Source: Nitrosomonas sp.
GTDB taxonomy: Bacteria; Pseudomonadota; Gammaproteobacteria; Burkholderiales; Nitrosomonadaceae
Direction of reading: 5' to 3'
Length of the DNA stretch: 64,000 bases
NCBI GenBank assembly: GCA_024281825.1
Contig: JAMWZY010000009.1
Location: 49,451-113,450 of the forward strand
The translations under genes and the position numbers were made by a program. Every line of letters begins with the position of its first letter. Position 1 is the first letter of the stretch. This document shows positions 18,103 through 27,231 of this stretch, piece after piece. The notes beneath the pieces were generated by a model. That model ran no database searches and was not told the DNA's origin. It was given only the letters and a program-made list of their open reading frames with translations.

Positions 18103-18918
18103 TTAAAATATGCTTTCTCTGATATAAATAACGTCATCTGGTTGTATCAAATCGTTTGGCTTGACATCCAACGTCTCAAGTTTACCATTCGCATCACGAC
18201 GCTGAATTTTTAGACCACGCTCAGTCCCTTTCGGATTTAAGCCGCCACCAACTGATAAACCTTGAATCACTGTCATGTTACGCTCCAATCGATAAGAACC
18301 AGCGCGTTGTACCTCACCATAAATGTAAAAGCGTGGCGCCCTTTCAACATAGATGAGATCATCACTTCTCACGACCAGGTTACCTGCCAGATCATTTGAC
18401 CTAACCATATCCAAAACATCAATGGTTTGCTTGGTCCATTTATTTCCGTCCGAGCGTATTAGAGTAACCACCTCCCCCCCTTCGGGAAGAATTCCTCCAG
18501 CCATAGTGAGAATATCCGTTAAGTTGCGTTTACCTTCAATCGGGTAACGACCTTGGTTACGCACGTTACCCAACACGGAAACCATTTGACTTTGCAATGA
18601 AGATGTCAAAACATTAACCTGCGGATTGCGAAGAAGATCTCGACTCACAAGTAGCTTTACGATCTTTCTTTCTACCGCGGAAGGTGTCAGGCCATCAACT
18701 AAAATTTCCCCTATCAATGGGAAAGTGATATTTCCTGCATCATTTACTTTTGTTTCAGTGGTTAAATCCGAATGCCCGTATACAAAAATTTTTATGGAAT
18801 CACCAGGCCCCAATACACTTTCTTTCTTATCTGCAGCCAATGTTGCATTACTGCAAGACCATGAAAGTAAAAAAAATATTAACAAATACAATTTTAGTTT
18901 ATTTGTAACAAGCAACAT
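18103..18918 (-). CDS. epsE: EpsE, Wza-type polysaccharide export protein
   Basis: This 271-residue protein has a signal peptide and a Poly_export domain (VLGPGDSIKIFVYGHSDLTTET and ITFPLIGEILVDGLTPSAVE). Two SLBB-type segments follow (VSVLGNVRNQGRYPIEGKR and FYIYGEVQRAGSYRLERNM). The signal region ends near WSCSNATLAADKK, which only partly fits a lipobox, so acylation is uncertain. It would form the outer-membrane exit channel with EpsF. It is the second gene of the eps run, 63 bp after epsD. Confidence 0.92.
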   Translation of the reverse strand: MLLVTNKLKLYLLIFFLLSWSCSNATLAADKKESVLGPGDSIKIFVYGHSDLTTETKVNDAGNITFPLIGEILVDGLTPSAVERKIVKLLVSRDLLRNPQVNVLTSSLQSQMVSVLGNVRNQGRYPIEGKRNLTDILTMAGGILPEGGEVVTLIRSDGNKWTKQTIDVLDMVRSNDLAGNLVVRSDDLIYVERAPRFYIYGEVQRAGSYRLERNMTVIQGLSVGGGLNPKGTERGLKIQRRDANGKLETLDVKPNDLIQPDDVIYIRESIF

Positions 18919-18981
18919 TATTTTACGCTCCTGTTAAATGTGTTTAATTTTGTTTACTTAGTATGAAATTGAAAATATGAT

Positions 18982-19974
18982 CTATTTTAAGCCCATCATA
19001 CCACGTTCAATTGATCGTTCGATCGACATTGAATTTGATTGATTTAAATTATTACTGCTATTTTCAAGGTCTTTTTTGTCCAAAAAAGACTCCATTGGCT
19101 GTGCATTCATATTGGAATCTTTCAGGTTTAAATTGGGTGCATTTTTTCCAAAATATTCGATCTTCGCTGAAGAACGTAATCGGTTAATTTCTTCTTCCGA
19201 TGCATATTTATATTTCTGATTAGAAAGGAATTTTTCTATCTGAGGCGTAGCTAAAGTAAGTGATAATGGATTTTCTTTAATCGCATTAACAGCTATTAGA
19301 AGATTGTGAGTGCGTTCTTGCACAACAAAAATATGATTTTTACCTTTCTCAAGTATCATATTCACTATGTTAGATGACAAATCGGCGGTGCTACGTAATG
19401 CCACATTACGAGTATATTGTGTACCTTGCTTATCTAGCCATGCAGTAACTTCATCGATAGATTTTGCGGTACCCAGTACTGTTTCTAGTTCTTTATTTAA
19501 ATCATTTAAGGCAATTCGAACAATTGTCAAGTCAAATTGTTTACGTTTCTCAAAATACCCTGGATTGCGTTGATAAAACTCATCGATTTCAATTTGGCTC
19601 GGCTTACCGAGTTTATTGGTAATTCTCTGCAAGTAAGCCTGTGCAATAACCTGTGCATTAGCTCGCTCACGTGCTTGCATTACTTCGGGTGTTCGATCAA
19701 GCTTGGTACGTACTGCCTCATCTACAATTAATTGGCGAGCAATTAATGATTCTAATATTTGCTTACTTGCCGCCTCAAATTGTTCTGAACGGACACCCGC
19801 TCGTACAAGCTCATCGTTAAGTTGAAGCATGGTTATCTCATTTCCATTGACGCTTGCTAACGCCTGACCTGGTTTCTTTTCTACACTCTCCTTAGCATTA
19901 TCACAAGCCGACAGTAAAGACACAATGATCAATACAATCAACTTCAATCGATTTGTGCAGTTTAATGCTAGCAT
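18982..19974 (-). CDS. epsD: EpsD, peptidyl-prolyl isomerase-like lipoprotein
   Basis: This lipoprotein of about 330 residues has the lipobox VSLLSAC (Cys24 from the chosen start). It is related to SurA/PpiC chaperones: an N-terminal SurA-like part (VNGNEITMLQLNDELVRAG), then EIDEFYQRNPGYFEKRKQF and a degenerate parvulin region. EpsD-family proteins are the first gene of exosortase-B eps operons and probably assist envelope assembly of the export machinery. An ATG at 19989 is possible, but AAGGA lies 7 bases before the ATG at 19974, and that start also gives the more typical lipoprotein signal. The C-terminal 50 residues are Asn/Ser-rich and low in complexity. Confidence 0.87.
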   Translation of the reverse strand: MLALNCTNRLKLIVLIIVSLLSACDNAKESVEKKPGQALASVNGNEITMLQLNDELVRAGVRSEQFEAASKQILESLIARQLIVDEAVRTKLDRTPEVMQARERANAQVIAQAYLQRITNKLGKPSQIEIDEFYQRNPGYFEKRKQFDLTIVRIALNDLNKELETVLGTAKSIDEVTAWLDKQGTQYTRNVALRSTADLSSNIVNMILEKGKNHIFVVQERTHNLLIAVNAIKENPLSLTLATPQIEKFLSNQKYKYASEEEINRLRSSAKIEYFGKNAPNLNLKDSNMNAQPMESFLDKKDLENSSNNLNQSNSMSIERSIERGMMGLK

Positions 19975-20256
19975 CACAAAATCCTTCATTTTTTAGAAAA
20001 ATCAATAGTTCAGATATTTTGTCAGTCGTGCTTACACAGGTCGCAACCAAATTATCGTAGATAACTGTACCAATTATAAGCCCTCTAATTTTAAGAAAAA
20101 TATGGAAAAAAACATGATATCCGCTCTATTTCTATAAATGAATCCTTCAATAGAAACTAAAGCTATTAAGCGCATAGTCTTATCTGCAATCATTTTCTCG
20201 AATTTTTGCTCCTAAAATAATCGCTAAATAATTTCTAAGAGCAATAAGTTAATAGC

Positions 20257-21453
20257 CTAACGCTTAACCCGAGACTCACTGTTATTGAAACACAACAATC
20301 GTTCCATTAATTCATCGATCGCTCTTCTCGGTGCAGCGATATTTAAACGCATAAAACCACTGCCTTCCGCACCAAATAAAATTCCAGGACTCATACCGAT
20401 ACCTACTTGGTGTACAAAAAAATACTTCAATTGCGCATCAGTCATGTTCCAAGCGCGAAAATCAAGCCACATCAAGTAGGTTCCCTCAATCGGCGTGACT
20501 CTGATCTCTGGCAAATGGTCATAGAAAGTTTTTTGTACAGCATCTCGGGTATCCCGTAAATAAACTAACAGTGCTTCTAACCATTCCTCGCCTTCGCGAT
20601 AGGCCGCCTCGAATGCAACAATACTGAAAGGATTACTTGGATTGATGTGCAAGTTACTAAATATATCTTTGACGGCATTGCGTGTAGGCTTATCAGGAAT
20701 AATCAGCGCAGACAAATTAAGACCGGGAATATTAAAGGTTTTGCTTGGTGCAACAGCAGTAATGATTTTAGTGGTATCGTTTGATAACGCTGCCACAGAA
20801 TAATGCCGATTGTTCGTATAAATCAAATCAGCATGAATTTCATCTGAAAAAATAATCAAATTATATTTCTCAGCAATCCCCAACAATCGCCTTAACTCCT
20901 CAGGAAACCAAACACGCCCCACCGGGTTATGCGGAGAACATAACAACAAAAGGCGCGCATTTTTAGCGCATTGCTCGAGATGATCAAAGTCAATGGTATA
21001 ACGATTATTCTGTTGGTTCTCTATGCGCAGTGGATTATGTATCAAGCATCTACCAGCTTGAGTAACCGTAGAAAAAAAAGGGAAGTAGACTGGTGGTTGT
21101 ACAATAACACCATCACCCGGCTGTGTCAGCGCAACAATCGCAGCATTGATCGATGGCACAACACCAGGACACATAACTATCCAATCACGCTGAATGTCCC
21201 ATTGATACCGGTGTTTTATCCATGCGATCAACGCTTCGTACAACCCCTCAGGAAACATCGTATAGCCATAAATTGGATGCGCTGCTCGTCGCACCAACGC
21301 CTGTGTCACCGCCGGTGGTGCGGCAAAATCCATATCGGCTACCCAGGCAGGAATAACATCCCCTCTCCCAAACATGCCGTAACGCCCATCATACTTTGTA
21401 CTACTGGTACCATCACGGTTGATTTCCTGATCGAAATCAAAACCGCTGCTCAA
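20257..21453 (-). CDS. ovoB: OvoB-type PLP-dependent C-S lyase (MalY/PatB fold), ovothiol pathway
   Basis: This protein of about 398 residues is a fold-type I aminotransferase-like lyase. The PLP lysine lies in AVAPSKTFNIPGL (Lys238 from this start). Other PatB/MalY landmarks are PAWVADMDFAAPPAV, YGYTMFPEGL, LLLCSPHNPVGRVW and IIFSDEIHADLIY. By itself it would be called a PatB C-S lyase. Its overlap with ovoA makes OvoB, the sulfoxide lyase that converts the OvoA product to 4-mercaptohistidine, the likely role. The frame extends to a TTG at 21468. The TTG at 21453 is preferred because GGGAG lies 8 bases upstream and it overlaps the ovoA stop as TTGA, implying translational coupling. Confidence 0.85.
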   Translation of the reverse strand: MSSGFDFDQEINRDGTSSTKYDGRYGMFGRGDVIPAWVADMDFAAPPAVTQALVRRAAHPIYGYTMFPEGLYEALIAWIKHRYQWDIQRDWIVMCPGVVPSINAAIVALTQPGDGVIVQPPVYFPFFSTVTQAGRCLIHNPLRIENQQNNRYTIDFDHLEQCAKNARLLLLCSPHNPVGRVWFPEELRRLLGIAEKYNLIIFSDEIHADLIYTNNRHYSVAALSNDTTKIITAVAPSKTFNIPGLNLSALIIPDKPTRNAVKDIFSNLHINPSNPFSIVAFEAAYREGEEWLEALLVYLRDTRDAVQKTFYDHLPEIRVTPIEGTYLMWLDFRAWNMTDAQLKYFFVHQVGIGMSPGILFGAEGSGFMRLNIAAPRRAIDELMERLLCFNNSESRVKR

Positions 21454-23564
21454 GAAATTTTCTCCCAAATAGTCACTTCAGAAAGCGTATGCTGGAACTT
21501 TCGCTTGGTTTCACGAATGACAAAAGGCACCGATTGTGGGCCTTGAATCAATCTAAAATGCTTACCTAAAATTTCCTTTAAGCCATCCAGTGTAGTGAAA
21601 TTCTCACCATCTCGCTTGAATCCACCAACCCAAGATTCTTTTTTGGTATGCTCTACCAACCAAGTATAGGGTGAAGCAATTAACAATAAACCGGATAGAT
21701 TAATACGTGTATGAATATTATTGAGCAATTTTGCAGGATCGTACAAACGATCAATCAGGTTTGCTGCTAGAATTAAATCGTAGCCAGTTAAAATGGGTTT
21801 CAGATTACAGGCGTCACCTTGATAAAAATCGACTTTATCTTTAACATGCTCCAAACCTAAACCTACCAACGTACTCTCTTTGTAACTAACCAGATCGCCT
21901 TCATCAGCGAGCACATAGCGCAAAACACCTTGTTGTGCTAGCTGAACACCTTGGCCGATGAACCGTGCGGAAAAATCAACGCCAGTGACAAACTCAAATG
22001 CATGCGCCAATTCAAATGTTGCTCGACCAGACGCACACCCCAAATCTAATGCCCTCCGCTTAGGTCGATCACCCATTGCCGTAATCGCAATTTCTGCTAA
22101 AGCTTTAGAAAAATTTGGCACATCAAAATAAGCATCACCATAGTGAAACTCAGCGTATTCAGATAACAACTTATCCGTTTCATAACTTGAGCTCGTCTGC
22201 GTTGCTGGTGCCTCAGAAATCACATAACGAAAACCTGCGTGTTGAAAAAAATGCCGACGAAAAGCATAACGTGCGCTTCGTAAAGATTCATCGCCGCAAG
22301 AAATCCATGAACCACCTTTGATCAGGTTATGTTGGCCATCAAAAGTTGGTGTAGTAAAATCATCGTATAATGGGTGTACGTCAAAGCCCGGAAAAGGATA
22401 AATTGGTGTCTCGGTCCACTGCCATACATTACCAACCACATCAAAAAATTCACCATGCTTAAATTCGGTCACTGGACAACTAGACGCATAGTGATCCAAA
22501 TGCAAATTACTGTTTGTAGGTGCATCGACCGGTACTTCGGATAATTGCCCAGCGTCGTACAATCGATACCACTCATCTTCCGTCGGCAAGCGGATAGATT
22601 GTGCTGTAATTGCTGCTTTCCAATTACAAAATGCCTTAGCTTCATGGTAATTCACTTCTACAGGCCAATCCCAAGGCATAGGAATTTCTTCGGTCATAAT
22701 GCGCAAATACCAATCCTCACCTTTTCTAATCCAGAAAACTGGGTGCATTGCTTGCGTGAATTCTTGCCAAGAACGGCCTTCTTCCTGCCAATATCTTTCA
22801 GTTTGATAGCCCTGCGCCTCAATAAAGGCGAGAAATTCTTGATTAGTCACCAAGTATTTACTCGCCTGAAACGCTGGAATATTGATTTGATGCAACCCAA
22901 ATTCATTGTCCCAGCCATAATACTGGCAATCGTTCTTGTTTTTATTAAGCGTAACCGTCCCAGCAGCAACCGGAATCATTTGATTTTGAGGTGCTTGAGC
23001 AGATTTTTGGCAGGCCTTCCAGTCAACATGCGGCTGCACAAATTCAAGCCCATGCTGACGAATTAGTACTGATGAAGTTTCCAAATGAATACGCTCATGT
23101 TCAATCCCCATTAAGATGGGCCACCAAGAGCTTTCCCAAGTAATCGGCAACACCAATGGCATCTGCGTAATAAGTTGATCAATCCGAGTACGCATAGCGT
23201 TACGATATTCACGCACTGCTTGTACCGTAGGCCAGTTGTAATGGGTACCATCGAGATCATCCCAACTCATCTCATCCACACCAACCGCAAACATTGACTC
23301 GAATTTGGGATTAATGCGATCGGATATCAAGCCCGCAAGAATGAGTTTATTAATATAAAAGGTTGCAGTATGCCCAAAATAAAAAATAAGCGGATGACGC
23401 AATGAAATTGGTTTTATGTAATACGCTTCATTGGAACGCAACGTCTCAAAAAGCCGTTCATAACAATCCAGCGTGGTGTGAAAGTATTTTCGGATCTCTT
23501 CGCGTTTTAACTCAGGGTTATTGCTATTCAAAAAAGGTGCTCTGAGGAATACTGATCTTGACAT
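21450..23564 (-). CDS. ovoA: OvoA, 5-histidylcysteine sulfoxide synthase / 4-mercaptohistidine methyltransferase
   Basis: This 704-residue protein has three parts. The N-terminal DinB-like helical domain carries the three-histidine iron site (His65 in FYFGHTATF, His156 and His160 in GIEHERIHLETSS). The middle FGE-sulfatase-like domain has VAAGTVTLNKN, YLVTNQEFLAF and DVVGNVWQWTETP. The C-terminal SAM methyltransferase domain begins around residue 480 with ALDLGCASGRATFELA. OvoA couples histidine and cysteine with O2 to a sulfoxide and later N-methylates the thiolhistidine, giving ovothiol A, a redox-active thiol. The methyltransferase domain separates it from EgtB, which lacks it. It is followed by an overlapping ovoB-type lyase. 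Confidence 0.93.
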   Translation of the reverse strand: MSRSVFLRAPFLNSNNPELKREEIRKYFHTTLDCYERLFETLRSNEAYYIKPISLRHPLIFYFGHTATFYINKLILAGLISDRINPKFESMFAVGVDEMSWDDLDGTHYNWPTVQAVREYRNAMRTRIDQLITQMPLVLPITWESSWWPILMGIEHERIHLETSSVLIRQHGLEFVQPHVDWKACQKSAQAPQNQMIPVAAGTVTLNKNKNDCQYYGWDNEFGLHQINIPAFQASKYLVTNQEFLAFIEAQGYQTERYWQEEGRSWQEFTQAMHPVFWIRKGEDWYLRIMTEEIPMPWDWPVEVNYHEAKAFCNWKAAITAQSIRLPTEDEWYRLYDAGQLSEVPVDAPTNSNLHLDHYASSCPVTEFKHGEFFDVVGNVWQWTETPIYPFPGFDVHPLYDDFTTPTFDGQHNLIKGGSWISCGDESLRSARYAFRRHFFQHAGFRYVISEAPATQTSSSYETDKLLSEYAEFHYGDAYFDVPNFSKALAEIAITAMGDRPKRRALDLGCASGRATFELAHAFEFVTGVDFSARFIGQGVQLAQQGVLRYVLADEGDLVSYKESTLVGLGLEHVKDKVDFYQGDACNLKPILTGYDLILAANLIDRLYDPAKLLNNIHTRINLSGLLLIASPYTWLVEHTKKESWVGGFKRDGENFTTLDGLKEILGKHFRLIQGPQSVPFVIRETKRKFQHTLSEVTIWEKIS

Positions 23565-23988
23565 ATTATTATTGTTAATTAATGTTTCATCTATTTAGGC
23601 ATTATAACCTTTCATTTTTTTGCAAAACACAATTCCCTTAAAAATTACTCGTCATACGGCATAGAAATTTGAAAATTTTTATACTAGGTTCTGCCAACAC
23701 CATTTAATTAGTATGAAGAAAGTTACCAAGTATAGTTGTAAGTGGCGTTGTTACAACGACAAATAAAGCACTCCGCGCAAACAATGGGGGAATTGAACTC
23801 GTAGAGATTAAAACCGCTTACCCACAGAAACTCTCCAACGTGATAAGGTGCGTAACAGTCTCAACTACGTCGCATATGAAATAAATGGTAAGGAAAGAGC
23901 TATCGATTTATGTTTGATCTGCAACGCTGCTACCATTGATGAGAATGAGCAAGTGATACCCGCTCTTTAAAGATAAATGAAACATGGC
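23565..23988. other. Intergenic region with a possible gene relic
   Basis: About 420 bp lies between acpP-like and ovoA genes. On the plus strand around 23838-23969 a frame without its own start reads like coding sequence (for example NSLNYVAYEINGKERAIDL and a stop after QVIPAL). Upstream of it the frame is broken by stops. I do not recognise the family. It could be the tail of a lost gene or chance. The ovoA promoter should lie at the right-hand... minus-strand upstream side is beyond 23564, but no clear -35/-10 pair was identified. Confidence 0.35.
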
Positions 23989-24273
23989 TTATCTGTAGCC
24001 TTGAGCAACAGTAGCAGTCGCTTTTTCAGTGATCTTTTTTTGAATAAATTGAACTAAAGTTCCCAGTGTTTTGAATGTCGCGGCACTGATTTCATCGTCA
24101 TGAATTGAAATTGAAAACTCTTTCTCTAGCGCTAAAATAATCGATACTATCGAAACCGAATCGAGTTCTGGAATGTTACCTAATAAATAGGTATCCACGG
24201 TCATGGCATCATATTGATCGCTTAATATCAATGTATGTTTGATGATTTTTTTTATTTCAATATCAAGTTTCAT
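23989..24273 (-). CDS. Acyl carrier protein, stand-alone
   Basis: This is a 94-residue acidic, four-helix carrier protein. The phosphopantetheine attachment serine is Ser39 in GNIPELDSVSIVSIILALE; the D-S pair is in the expected place at the start of helix II. It is not next to fatty acid synthesis genes, so it is unlikely to be the housekeeping AcpP. Carrier proteins with this IPELDS form occur near exosortase-type polysaccharide loci, and an FkbH protein, which normally acts on carrier-bound acyl groups, is encoded at 8425. A functional link is inference only. It is transcribed divergently from the cupin gene. Confidence 0.88.
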   Translation of the reverse strand: MKLDIEIKKIIKHTLILSDQYDAMTVDTYLLGNIPELDSVSIVSIILALEKEFSISIHDDEISAATFKTLGTLVQFIQKKITEKATATVAQGYR

Positions 24274-24333
24274 TTTTGATCTAACAAAAGGCCATTACAC
24301 TTGGAATATTTAAATAAGACATAAGGGTGAAAT

Positions 24334-24651
24334 ATGAATGTGAACAATATTTTTTCAAATATCCCAGTCGTTCAACAAGAAGAACTCTTTGAAGTCTTAA
24401 TAAGAAATAATGTCATCAGAATAGAAAGAATTATTTCAACGGGCCAAATATTCCAACCATCCGATTGGTATGATCAAGAGAAAGATGAATGGGTAATAGT
24501 GTTGAAAGGAAGAGCAGTGCTATCTTTTGAAGATCAACCAACGATTCATCTCAAGGAGGGGGATTACATTAATATCCCCGCTCATGTGAGACACAAAGTG
24601 AGCTGGGTAAACCCAAATGATAAGACCATATGGCTTGCTATTCACTATTAA
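24334..24651 (+). CDS. Small cupin-domain protein
   Basis: This 105-residue single-domain beta-barrel protein has the pattern WYDQEKDEWVIVLKGRAVLSF and then HLKEGDYINIPAHVRHKVSW. Both cupin motifs are recognisable, though motif 1 lacks the classical HxH and has Asp/Glu instead. Proteins of this type are often annotated as phosphoribosylaminoimidazole carboxylase-like cupins, a name with little functional meaning. The substrate is unknown. It is divergent from the acyl carrier protein gene (60 bp between starts) and convergent with rpmE. Confidence 0.8.
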   Translation: MNVNNIFSNIPVVQQEELFEVLIRNNVIRIERIISTGQIFQPSDWYDQEKDEWVIVLKGRAVLSFEDQPTIHLKEGDYINIPAHVRHKVSWVNPNDKTIWLAIHY

Positions 24652-24706
24652 GAAACGACTCGCATTTTCGCAAATAACCTACAATTTTTCCAAAAACCAG
24701 AAAATC

Positions 24707-24919
24707 TTAATGCGATATCTGTTTACCGTATTTCTGACGGAATTTCTCAACCCTTCCCGCAGTATCTACAATCTTTTGCTTACCCGTATAAAATGGATGG
24801 CATTGCGAGCATACTTCAATATGCAAAGGCTTATTCAAAGTAGAGCGCGTATTAAACACGCTCCCACAACTACAAGTTACTGTTATTTCGTGATAATCAG
24901 GGTGAATATTTTCTTTCAT
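24707..24919 (-). CDS. rpmE: 50S ribosomal protein L31 (zinc-binding type)
   Basis: This is a 70-residue protein starting [19 protein letters not shown]. All four zinc ligands are present (Cys16, Cys18, Cys37, Cys40), so it is the C+ form of L31 that can lose zinc under limitation, not the YtiA/L31B C- form. The frame is open 12 codons further upstream, but the family start is at MKEN. It lies downstream of the housekeeping run but is separated by about 130 bp from rng. Confidence 0.95.
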   Translation of the reverse strand: MKENIHPDYHEITVTCSCGSVFNTRSTLNKPLHIEVCSQCHPFYTGKQKIVDTAGRVEKFRQKYGKQISH

Positions 24920-25050
24920 GAGATATGACCTATCGCTTATAAAAAAGCAAACCATTAAAACAGGGTATTATCCTTTAATGTCTTAGCCGGCGCAACCATG
25001 TAAAATCTATGTTAACTTTGATTCTCAATCAGTGTACGCAAAATTAAAAA

Positions 25051-26508
25051 TCACATCAAGATCACGTCATATTGCTCTTGCGTGTAAGACTCTTCAACCT
25101 GCAGTCTGATGGGTTTAGCAATAAAATCTCCTAACTGGGCCAAACTTTGTGATTCTTCATCCAAAAACAGATCAATTACTGGTTGCGACGCTAAAATACG
25201 AAACTCATTGGCCTCAAACTGCCTGGATTCACGTAATAATTCACGCAAAATTTCATAACAAATGGTCTGAGCAGTCCTAATCTCACCACGCCCGTGACAA
25301 GAGGGACATGTTTCACAAAGTACTTGCGCCAAGCTTTCGCGAGTCCGCTTACGGGTCATTTCAACGAGCCCGAGCATACTAAAACTATTAACATTCACTC
25401 GCACACGATCCTTTGACAAGGCTCTATTGAATTCTGTCAAAACAGCACTGCGATGCTCCTCAGAATCCATATCAATAAAATCACAAATAATAATGCCACC
25501 AAGGTTTCTTAATCGTAGTTGGCGCGCAATTACTTGCGCTGCTTCTAGGTTCGTCTTTAGAATCGTATCATCGAAATTGCGAATACCAATAAATCCTCCG
25601 GTATTCACATCCATGGTAGTCAGTGCCTCGGTTTGATCAATAATCAAATAGCCACCTGATTTTAGATCGACTCGTCGAGCCAGGGATTTTTCAATTTCCT
25701 CTTCTACGCTATACAAGTCGAATAATGGCCGATCCCCCGTATAAACACCAATTCGATCAGTGATGTACGGCATAAAATATTGCGAAAATTTAACCAGTTT
25801 TTGATAATTCTCACGCGAATCTACTAATATTCGAGCCGTATCTTCATCCACAAGATCACGCAGCACTCGATGACTCAGGTCCAGATCTTGATAGAGTAGT
25901 GAAGGTGCGGATATGATCGTGCTTTTTTGTTGGATATCGTGCCACAGCTTATGCAGATACTCTAAATCGGAGCGTAGATCCTTATCATCAGCCGTCTCAG
26001 CCATAGTACGGATGATATACCCTCCCTTCTCTTCTTCTGGAAGCAACTGTTGTAATTTTTTCCTTAGCAATTCACGTTCACCATCATTTTCAATACGCTG
26101 GGAAATTCCAATGTGTGACTCTTGCGGTAAATAGACCAGTAAGCGCCCCGCCAAACTAACTTGTGTTGATAATCGTGCACCTTTAGTTCCAATAGCATCT
26201 TTGACTACTTGAACCAATATATTGCTACCTTCATGCAGTATTTTTTCAATCGGCTTAATATTAGTTGCTTCGTTTTGATACAGACTCCAGATATCCGCAA
26301 CATGTAAAAAAGCTGCCCGGTCTAAACCAATATCAACAAAAGCTGACTGCATGCCTGGCAATACACGGCTGACACGACCGTTATAAATATTTCCAACGAT
26401 ACCGCGACCACTCGTACGTTCAATATGAAGTTCTTGTGTTATACCCTGTTCTAAAATAGCTACTCGGGTTTCTTGAGGCGTGATATTGACAAGAATTTCA
26501 TTATTCAT
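25051..26508 (-). CDS. rng: Ribonuclease G
   Basis: This is a 485-residue RNase E/G-family endoribonuclease without the long C-terminal scaffold of RNase E. Landmarks are the opening MNNEILVNITPQETRVAILE, the S1 domain (GNIYNGRVSRVLPGMQSAFV and IGLDRAAFLHVADI) and the catalytic DNase I-like segment (TMDVNTGGFIG, IICDFIDMDSEEHR). The zinc-link CPSCHGRG is also present. It processes 16S rRNA 5' ends and degrades some mRNAs. Its ATG lies 9 bp after maf, so it is the last gene of the nadD-rsfS-rlmH-maf-rng run. Confidence 0.96.
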   Translation of the reverse strand: MNNEILVNITPQETRVAILEQGITQELHIERTSGRGIVGNIYNGRVSRVLPGMQSAFVDIGLDRAAFLHVADIWSLYQNEATNIKPIEKILHEGSNILVQVVKDAIGTKGARLSTQVSLAGRLLVYLPQESHIGISQRIENDGERELLRKKLQQLLPEEEKGGYIIRTMAETADDKDLRSDLEYLHKLWHDIQQKSTIISAPSLLYQDLDLSHRVLRDLVDEDTARILVDSRENYQKLVKFSQYFMPYITDRIGVYTGDRPLFDLYSVEEEIEKSLARRVDLKSGGYLIIDQTEALTTMDVNTGGFIGIRNFDDTILKTNLEAAQVIARQLRLRNLGGIIICDFIDMDSEEHRSAVLTEFNRALSKDRVRVNVNSFSMLGLVEMTRKRTRESLAQVLCETCPSCHGRGEIRTAQTICYEILRELLRESRQFEANEFRILASQPVIDLFLDEESQSLAQLGDFIAKPIRLQVEESYTQEQYDVILM

Positions 26509-26517
26509 CGTGACAAA

Positions 26518-27138
26518 TCAGGCAAAAATTTTAATGCCAACTTCCTCTAATAGCTGCGCCGTTTCATATAAAGGCAAACCCATTACACCACTATAGCTAC
26601 CGGATATTTCAACGATAAAAACCGCCGCCAACCCCTGAATCGCGTAAGCACCCGCCTTGTCTAGAAAATTATTCGATGCCAAGTATTTGTGGATCTCATA
26701 CTCAGTAATTTGCCGAAAACGAACGGTTGTTGCCGTTAAGCGGATTTGTATTTGGTCTTTAATTCCTAAACCAATTGCAGTTAAAACTTGATGGGATCGA
26801 CCGGATAAAGCTTTCAACATTTCTTCAGCTTCATGAATATCCTTTGGCTTACCTAGAATAGCGCCATCTAAAATAACAATCGTGTCGGCCACCAATACCG
26901 GTAAAATCGGAAATTTACGTTGTAATATCCGCTTATATCCTTCACCTGCTTTTGCTCGTACAATCCGATAGATATAGTCGGTTGGTGATTCACCGATAAC
27001 CGGTTTCTCATCAATATCTATGGGTCGACCTAAGGTTTCTCGCATCAATAAAAGGTTAAATTTAATCCCAATTTGTTTAAGCAATTCTCGTCGTCTTGGG
27101 CTTCGAGAAGCCAAGTAAATTTGTCTGTCAGGAAACAT
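26518..27138 (-). CDS. maf: Maf-family nucleoside triphosphate pyrophosphatase
   Basis: This 206-residue protein opens with IYLASRSPRRRELLKQIG, the family signature. It continues with VLVADTIVILDGAILGKPKD, GRSHQVLTAIGLG, and GAYAIQGLAAVFIVEISGSYSGVMGLPL, all standard Maf/HAM1-like landmarks. Maf proteins hydrolyse non-canonical or UTP/dTTP-type nucleotides and were named for effects on septation. Subfamily (YhdE versus YceF) cannot be assigned with certainty, but linkage to rng favours YhdE (dTTP/UTP pyrophosphatase). Confidence 0.94.
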   Translation of the reverse strand: MFPDRQIYLASRSPRRRELLKQIGIKFNLLLMRETLGRPIDIDEKPVIGESPTDYIYRIVRAKAGEGYKRILQRKFPILPVLVADTIVILDGAILGKPKDIHEAEEMLKALSGRSHQVLTAIGLGIKDQIQIRLTATTVRFRQITEYEIHKYLASNNFLDKAGAYAIQGLAAVFIVEISGSYSGVMGLPLYETAQLLEEVGIKIFA

Positions 27139-27231
27139 TGTTTGAATCGATAAGAAACAGTGAATAAATTGAATGCGATCATATTACCGCACGATCGAAA
27201 GATGCAATAGCCTATCTTAATTTATGCACAA

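Noticed and set aside
22545-23066. A 173-codon frame antisense to ovoA
   Set aside because: Shadow of the confidently identified OvoA coding strand; no family features.
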